From contig JAKOGH010000475.1 of the NCBI GenBank assembly GCA_024811115.1, positions 1-14,005 on the forward strand: DNA of 14,005 bases, written 5' to 3'. Source of the DNA: Terana coerulea. Taxonomy: Eukaryota > Basidiomycota > Agaricomycetes > Polyporales > Phanerochaetaceae. Both the position numbers and the translations under genes were made by a program. Shown in pieces: positions 8,396-14,005 of this stretch; the first letter of the stretch is position 1; each line of letters starts with the position of its first letter. The notes under the pieces are model-generated. The model saw nothing but the letters and a program-made list of their open reading frames with translations. It was not told where the DNA came from and ran no database searches.

Positions 8396-9111
8396 CTAGG
8401 CGGATCACTTTGTGGTGGGTGGGACGTGCAGTTGAGAAGCAGGTCGAGGGCCTTAAAAGATGTGGAACGCGAGCGCAGACCGCGACGGCAAGCTGTAGCC
8501 TTTGATAAGTATTGGTTGCACCGTGAGCCGTACATCCGGAGACTCCGGCTCCCAAGCGTGCCAATCACTCGGCGAGGGCTTGACTCCGAATCACTGTGAT
8601 CAAGTAGTTAGTTGGGATGAATGTTGCAGGCTCGTTCTGGTACTCACTTCATATAGGACCCTGAATGCCGTCATCCATCACGGTCAAATCCTCCAACGGT
8701 GAATGAGACCTTATGTCTTCCAATTGTCTGAGAGAATTCCCTCGACCAGGCCTCGGGTTTGTGGAGATGTATCCGGCTTCCTTGTGTGCAAGGCCTGAGA
8801 ACCTAGCCGAAGCATGGAAGATATGGTGGCGACAACTCAAATCATAACCCCGCAATACCCACGTCAAACGCTTGATATGCACTGTACAGCTGATCAATCG
8901 CGTACGCATAATGAGGGAACATGACAAATGAATCTTGCTCTATCACGCACTGGTGCATCAGCCTTTTCATGCACAAGCCATCCTGACTCACATCACATCA
9001 TCAGAAACCGAGAACAAGAAATAATGGGTGGCAAGCACCATGACGCGCACTAAACCATGCCCTCCCATACGAAAAGTTGATGTTAATAGTTGCGTCTAGA
9101 TCTAGTCACGA
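8396..9111. other. 5' flank of the DyP fusion gene, with a probable 5' UTR intron
   Basis: On the minus strand a well-formed intron lies at 8594-8647 (54 nt): donor gtgagtac, branch region aactaac and acceptor gatcacag. No long frame crosses it in a sensible way, so it is best read as a 5' UTR intron of the gene starting at 8395. The exon above it has short upstream ATGs (MTAFRVLYE, closed by a TGA formed right at the splice joint; MDDGIQGPI). An ATG at about 8535 opens an out-of-frame ORF overlapping the main start. I see no other gene in the rest of the gap. Confidence 0.4.
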
Positions 9112-10130
9112 TCACTCCTTATCTTCAAATAGAAGCAGGACATCACGGCATCTCTCTCCTGATCCGCTACTGTATGGTCGGTATATGCGGTCCTCTAAGC
9201 AGATAGTAAGTAACTCAGATAGAACACATCGGCTTGAATCACATACTAGCAGCATGAACGGTAGCAACTGGCCGAACCTCAATGAGGTCAGCGACTTCTT
9301 TAGGATAGAGCTGACTGACGTGGTCGGAGTTGCACTTGGTGGTTCTCCGAGCGATGATTTTTCGGAGACTCGATGACTGGCATATGCGACGCACAGCCTG
9401 CAGACTGGTGTCTCGGGCGAGAATACAGCAATCCATTGAGATTGTCTGAAGCGAAGGCGCTGACTTGAAAGCCTCTATCAATGGTGCAGTCAAGTCGGTA
9501 TCATAGTTCACGATGTATACAAAGTTCTATCCACGTCCGCAGGCGTTAGTGATGTAGCTTGCAGTACACGTTATGAGTACTTACCAACGCAGACGACTGC
9601 TCGACCAATGACCGGGTCAACGCAAGTACCTCTCCGTGCCCGCCTCGATTTGTATCTCGACTGTGGATGTATACTTGTACTGGATGCATGCGCAGGACCG
9701 CAAAACGCAGACCTCCGTAATAACCGAGTGGCGGGTAGAGCGTTGATATATATACCGCGTGCAAGTTTTGAGCATACTTCGCAATGATGAAGAGGTCATC
9801 TCCATATCCTCCCTCAAGTCTCAGATTTCGTAAGGCGCGGCCAAGCGTGGCAGGGTTAGCCTTCACCTACTGGGCGACTACGCGTGCGTGGGAGCCCGTG
9901 CGGATGCAGACGGAACGGTAGAGGTGGATTTTGCCGAGGCGATGCCAGTCCTTGCAGACACAAAGGATGTCCCCAACGAACGAAGGCGGGCGGCTCTCAA
10001 ATTCGGTGTCGGGTTCGGGTGGGATGTGGTCCTCGAAAAAGCAGGATGAGGGGACGTAGAAACAGTGGTAGAGGATCATGTCCAGAAGCTCCTCAGGCAA
10101 CGAGTCCAGGAGAATTTTCGATCTTGGCAT
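9112..10130 (-). pseudogene. F-box-like gene, paralog of the one at 1494-2576, with in-frame TAG
   Basis: Exon 1 (9585-10130, 182 codons) starts MPRSKILLDSLPEELLDMIL, an F-box-like helix matching SKLPEELLREIL of the plus-strand paralog, and shares HLYRSV with LLYSSL and LEGGYGDDL with LLGGYGRDL. The intron 9527-9584 (gtaagt, actaac, atag) sits at the same place and phase as intron 1 of the paralog. Exon 2 is 9247-9526; an intron 9195-9246 (gtatgt...cttag) and exon 3 at 9112-9194 are likely, otherwise the gene stops at 9239. Codon 88 (9867-9869) is TAG where the paralog has Leu, within VVAQ-stop-VKANP against ITALFKTNP. The frame is otherwise intact. Either this is a recent nonsense pseudogene, or a 55-nt intron starting at the gtaggt next to it removes the stop along with conserved residues. 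The start follows a long 5' open frame that lacks family-like sequence. Confidence 0.7.
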
Positions 10131-10544
10131 CTTGAGATTAAAGCGGAAGCAAGCAGATTGGTGGTTGTGGAGGGTTCTGAGAGGTCGTTTAAAGGTCGCT
10201 CGGGATGGTGGTCCGACAAAGAGCCGCCCTCGTAGACTCAGCGTCTCCAAGCGTCCGTGGGAATAACAACCAAAAACAGGTTTTGAATTTTGTGGCGTGA
10301 GAAATCCAAAGGACTCATCCTTCGTTCTGTTTCGTTAGATTGCTATGGTGTGACACGCTTGTGTTTCATGGACCAACGCTGTGAGCCAGACAGAGATGAT
10401 GAAACGCGTTTATGAGCTAAGTAAAGCTTGCAGCGTGTAGTATATATTGAGTACGATTTACATGCTTACGTTGAATTGCCAGTGAGCCGAGAACGATCAC
10501 AGGATTGTCTACCTTCTTATCTCATCACAAAACTCGGAGTTTCA
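10131..10544. other. Intergenic, nothing recognised
   Basis: This is the 5' flank of the second F-box-like gene and the 3' side of the DyP relic. The minus-strand frame of F-box exon 1 stays open up to 10250, but that part does not resemble the paralog's start and is probably 5' UTR. Confidence 0.5.
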
Positions 10545-10775
10545 AGAGTTCACCAACCTTCTCAGCAGTTTCGTGTGCTTCGCTGGCTTGTCTGGGCTCA
10601 CACCGGTCACGAATGGTCCTTTCTCGGCGGCGAGGGTGTTCAGCTTCCTCCTAGTCCTAGTGGCAATCAGGCAGTCTTCCTTCGCCCACCCCGGACGCTT
10701 CGTAGTCTGCTTATTGCCCCTACAATCCATAACAACAAGGGAAATAATGTGGATGAGTCACCTTATTTGGACATT
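10545..10775 (-). pseudogene. DyP peroxidase relic, internally deleted
   Basis: On the minus strand the frame reads KRPGWAKEDCLIATRTRRKL, against QRPEWAKDGSLIATRKLNNL of the intact DyP, then runs directly into FVTGVSPDKPAKHTKLLRRL, against FMTGVNPEKSTEHTTFLEKF. In the intact gene these parts lie about 185 residues apart, so the haem-ligand region between them is missing. Above the first block, nucleotides up to about 10775 still align with the IPIGVIVMGRQGDEQ coding part, but with indels. There is no start codon or rest of the domain nearby. The relic has the same strand as the intact gene and lies upstream of the F-box paralog. It cannot encode a working peroxidase. Confidence 0.8.
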
Positions 10776-11388
10776 CGCCAACACACACGGCTGCTTGACC
10801 CACGGCCAGATCAAGGATAGCACTGTTCAGTTCTGGTGGTGAAATAAAGCGGGACCATTTTTGACAATTTCTTTTAGACGCATGCATAAGACTTCGTGAC
10901 AACGATATGGCGAGTTTATAGGATATGTTAGGCAGCGGGACACCTGAAGTAATCGCTGAAGTTGCATTTAGTCTGCCTTTTTCTTTCTTTTTTTCTTTCT
11001 TTTTTTCTTTCTTAGGGTAAGAAAAAAAAAGAGGCATCTGTTACACCTGTGCTTGCTTTGTGTTACAAGACACGCTCCCAGCATTCGGACTACATAGCGT
11101 GGGAGGTCCGCTGAGGGCAATGACAGTGATCATCATCGCTCGGTCTCTCCAAGTTGCAATAGATTTTCCACGTCAGCAGGGCAAGAACATGATGGGGGCT
11201 GGCAGAAGTAAAAACATAAGTAGCAGCGGAGATGTCATAGCAAAAACACTGACCCTAGCTCGCCAATAAACATGAGTGTCCCACGACGCGTCAACTCCGG
11301 CAGCCCTGCGGCCGCTAGCCTCCTCTTTAATACCGGCGGTCGGTAGCGACTGCTCAGTTGACTCATATTGACGGCCAAGGTGCGAAGG
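10776..11388. other. Gap with a pyrimidine-rich microsatellite and a possible frameshifted F-box 3' end
   Basis: The gap holds the simple-sequence tract at 10977-11033. From about 11235 to 11394 the minus strand has a frame continuing the third F-box-like gene one base out of register (see findings). No separate gene is recognised. Confidence 0.45.
10977..11033. repeat. Pyrimidine microsatellite followed by an A-run with small hairpin
   Basis: A (TTTC)-type tract with an apparent 12-bp higher period runs from 10977 to 11014, then agggtaag and a run of nine or more A. At the turn, tttctta and taagaaa form a perfect 7-bp inverted repeat around ggg. The polypyrimidine strand with mirror-like symmetry could also adopt triplex DNA; slippage is expected. 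Confidence 0.85.
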
Positions 11389-12537
11389 TTAGGGGAAAGA
11401 CAATAATAGGTCTTGTATTTCTCTCCACTTCGAAGACGAGATATCGGACAGCTGATACGGCCCTTGGAGGATGCAAACAGAGATACCGGGCGTTTGGTTC
11501 TTCAGGGCGGTGAGATTCCAGAGGATCCCTATGACACCGAATGAAGAGAAATCAAGCCGCACGAGCTGGAGATTTGGGCATGTTGATAGGTTGATATCTT
11601 CCCAATCTTCGCAGTTATTAAGCAATATCCAAACAAAGAGACATTAACAGACTTACTTACCTATAAGCCAGCCGGGGCTCACTAACGCAAGGGCTTTAAG
11701 GTTTTCTCCGGCTTTGCTGAGTACCCGGTTGAGGAACGGAGGGTCAAGGCCGCCAGTACGTAGAAAGCGCAATGACCCGGGAGCGAGTGCTGAAAGTAGA
11801 GAGGCCGCGTTAGCAGCCATCACATGATCAGCTTCAGGAATATGGAGCACGTCAACAACAGCAGGGCGCAAGCTGTCGTGATGATTTGGCGGAACAAGGC
11901 CATAAGCGAGGTGACCACAGTGGATTTCCAGCGCGTGGGTGTGCCCGAAGCGCTCGATGAACTCCCATAGAAGCGAGCCTGTGTATGGAACACCACACTC
12001 ACTTTGTAGAAGAGGGAATGTCGTGATATGTTTAGAAGATGGTCGACTGTCCCCAACGATGTCTCCGGGACCAACGTCCCGCGCACTCGCGATTTCTTTG
12101 TCCGGCAGTTTTTGCCTGTATGTCGACCAGAGGCTGATGGCGTGTGCGCGAGGCAGCTTGCTAAGCATTCCGTTCAATAGTTGCATGCTGCAGGGCCATG
12201 ACACGCGAAGCGTCCAGACCACCCCACACACCTCTGGGAAGGCTGCTAACATATCCGACAGCTTCTCTAGACATGTGGCACAGGTCCCCATCGACCCTGT
12301 CCTCGAAATCTCGCCGACGAGTATGTGCGTATACATGCGCGTGGATAAGAACGCTTGCCACGAGCGCTGCACCAGAGCGCACGATGCCAGACTGTTGCGG
12401 TCCTTCAACAGTGGCTCAAAGATCAGGTCGAGCAGCACGACCGGGAGGTGGGGTGCTTCTTTACGGGAGGGCTGAATGAATAAATTGAGGATGGGTTCAA
12501 GAGAGAGAGGCTCAGTCGAAACGATGGGTGGGTCCAT
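11389..12537 (-). CDS. F-box/LRR-like protein (third gene), probably frameshifted near its 3' end
   Basis: Exons 11661-12537 and 11389-11606 with a 54-nt intron (gtaagtaag donor, weak gcgaag acceptor) give 364 aa. The chosen ATG (12535-12537) sits in a good context, ccATGGAC, and gives MDPPIVSTEPLSLEP. An F-box-like motif follows: HLPVVLLDLIFEPLLKDRNS, then CALVQRSWQAFLSTRMYTHI, typical of agaricomycete F-box proteins (L-P-V-E-x-x-x-x-I, then C-x-L-V-C-x-x-W). The rest has LRR-like segments: LGSLRFLRTGG-like APGSLRFLRTGG, ENLKALALVSPGWLI and CPNLQLVRLDFSSF. It is not closely related to the other two F-box-like genes here. The frame ends at LLLSFP-stop, while the next frame continues NLRTLAVNMS, suggesting one extra base in a C4 run. 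A likely SCF substrate adaptor; its target is unknown. Confidence 0.65.
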
Positions 12538-14005
12538 GGAGAAATTGCTGTTGAGCGGTATGGTGGTCGACTCAAACGCCACGAAGCCGCAAAGCACAAG
12601 GGGGATGCAAAAATAAAATCCTATACGTGAGGCCATAAAATCCGAATAACGGCCCTTGGGGGACCTCCCCCTTCGGCACAAAGCATAAGGCCGCATTTCA
12701 TGCAGCAGGGCCCGATACCGCCAATAAGTCCACGCCATCCGGGATAACAATGCACAGCTCTAGAGCACCAGTAGCCCTGCCTCATGGACTAAACCTCCTG
12801 ATTGAAATCCTCAGAGAGAACAGATTAATCATGGCCCATGAGCAGTGGCCTCGCAGATGCATAGCATAACTTGAAGGCGTAGCAGGCGTAGTAAGAAGAG
12901 GAATGAGACGCGATGAAGATGGCGCGCAGCTTTGCCGCAAGGAACTGAACAATAACGAAGAAGCCACGTGTGGGCCACGCGAAATGCCACGTTGTTTGCC
13001 AGATCTTGCAAAGATCGCGGGGGCCCTAATCAACTATCGTACGGTAAGACCCTCAACCTAAAGGTATCGGGAATTACGATCATTCACACGGCCTATATAT
13101 GCATGTCGGATCAATTTTTGCGCGGCCGGCAGTGGACGGCAGTGCCCGCCGCACTCGGTCACGTCGAGAACTCCTTCTTCCTTTGCTCATGTTGTAGGTA
13201 CAAGCTGTGCGAAGCAACTCAGTGTTTTACTTTGGACCTTCAGCAGGCTAATGCCATGAAATTAATATTTGTCAGAGCTAGTAAACCATCAACGATATGA
13301 GTTCAGCTCAGACCAGCAAGTACAATGTCCCTGAGCTGTAAACATTGTTACTGTGTTATATTGCTCAACCCATGTCACCCAGCATACGATAGAGCTGTCA
13401 GTAGCTGGTACTTGTCCTCTGACGGATTCTCAACTGAGGTGTCGGCACGGCAAGAAGAACATTATTACTCTAGTGACTTGTCACCGTCACTAAGTTGAAG
13501 CAAGTAGATAAGTATAAGTAATAGTGTGACCATTACTTATCCAATCCAACCACAACGAGCTCTTGGGCCTAGAAAGACGCATAAAAGAGGCTTGCGTGTT
13601 CGTAAAAGTCATGTACGAGCTATTTGAAGTGGCGAAAACACCATACTATGAGTTTATATACTCTGGAAAAAATCCCGGATAACCCCCCTCCCCTGCCCCA
13701 TGTCAGGGCGCTTACGGGTGCATGCACCTTGGCAAAGCATGCATCCCTGTGGGCGCTACACTCATGATGGCGCATCAACGCATCATCCCGCTGCCAGTTT
13801 CTAAATCTCGACAGACCGTCGGCGCCTACCTCTCTTTCCCTCACCGTCATCGGCCCACGCTCCTAAAGCTATTCATCTGCCTCGAGTGAGCTGAGGTACA
13901 TCTGCTCATCCTTTCAATGTCGTTACAATCTTGCTCATATGCTTCCATTATAATGATTGTAGGACGTCGGCGCCGCAGCGAAACTCCGACTGACATATTC
14001 AGGCC
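12538..14005. other. Right-hand gap, no convincing gene
   Basis: The part next to 12537 is the 5' flank of the third F-box-like gene. Further right the open frames (12968-13300 plus, 13620-13850 minus) lack motifs, splice partners or protein-like composition. Short inverted repeats lie at 13322-13348, 13471-13492 and 13514-13540, and a 12-bp palindrome at 13717-13728. A gene beginning beyond 14005 could have its promoter here. Confidence 0.45.

Noticed and set aside
10428..10820. Plus-strand ORF of 130 codons
   Set aside because: It mirrors the antisense frame of the DyP relic; similarity to the antisense frame of the intact DyP comes from nucleotide homology.
12538..12750. Upstream Met codons of the third F-box-like gene, including a hydrophobic MASRIGFYFCIPLVLCG segment like a signal peptide
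   Set aside because: F-box adaptors are intracellular and the later ATG has a better context; the hydrophobic stretch is probably translated 5' UTR.
12968..13300. Plus-strand ORF of 110 codons
   Set aside because: No motif or splice support, and a composition rich in Cys and Arg without pattern; probably chance.
1..14005. tRNA, rRNA, transposase or reverse transcriptase genes
   Set aside because: No cloverleaf, rRNA core or transposon domain motif was seen on either strand; terminal repeats of a full element were not found.

Overview
The window looks like nuclear DNA of a filamentous basidiomycete, probably an Agaricomycete of the wood- or litter-decay type. Coding regions are broken by many introns of 47-76 nt with GTRNGT donors and CTAAC/CTGAC-like branch sites, and the content is F-box-like genes plus a fungal (class D-like) DyP peroxidase. 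The genus cannot be fixed from the sequence. All gene models below were spliced by eye; phases were checked by arithmetic, and no search or expression data were available.

Layout. 1-668 (-): 3' exons of an unrecognised gene that runs off the left edge. 1494-2576 (+): a complete three-exon F-box-like gene with an acidic tail. 3324-4079 (+): a four-exon small lipocalin-like protein gene with a TATA box upstream. 4080-5268: mostly empty, with one unassigned ORF. 5269-8395 (-): a twelve-exon gene whose reading frame runs from a Pro/Trp-rich tandem-repeat region through an unknown beta-rich domain into a full-length DyP peroxidase. 9112-10130 (-): a second F-box-like gene, paralogous to the first, with an in-frame TAG. 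10545-10775 (-): a decayed, internally deleted DyP fragment. 11389-12537 (-): a third, different F-box/LRR-like gene with an apparent frameshift near its 3' end. 12538-14005: no convincing gene.

The strongest signals are in the DyP locus: (i) an in-frame fusion of a Pro-rich repeat region and an unknown domain to DyP, with all twelve exons phase-compatible (819 codons plus stop); (ii) loss of the distal catalytic Asp of the GxxDG motif (Gly instead), while the proximal His and distal Arg regions are kept; (iii) two competing 3' splice sites 10 nt apart that switch between the fusion and a truncated upstream protein, with an internal ATG that could give DyP alone; (iv) an exon-plus-intron tandem duplication and an 81-bp coding minisatellite in the N-terminal part. 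Around it, the paralogous F-box pair and the DyP relic suggest local duplication followed by birth-and-death decay.
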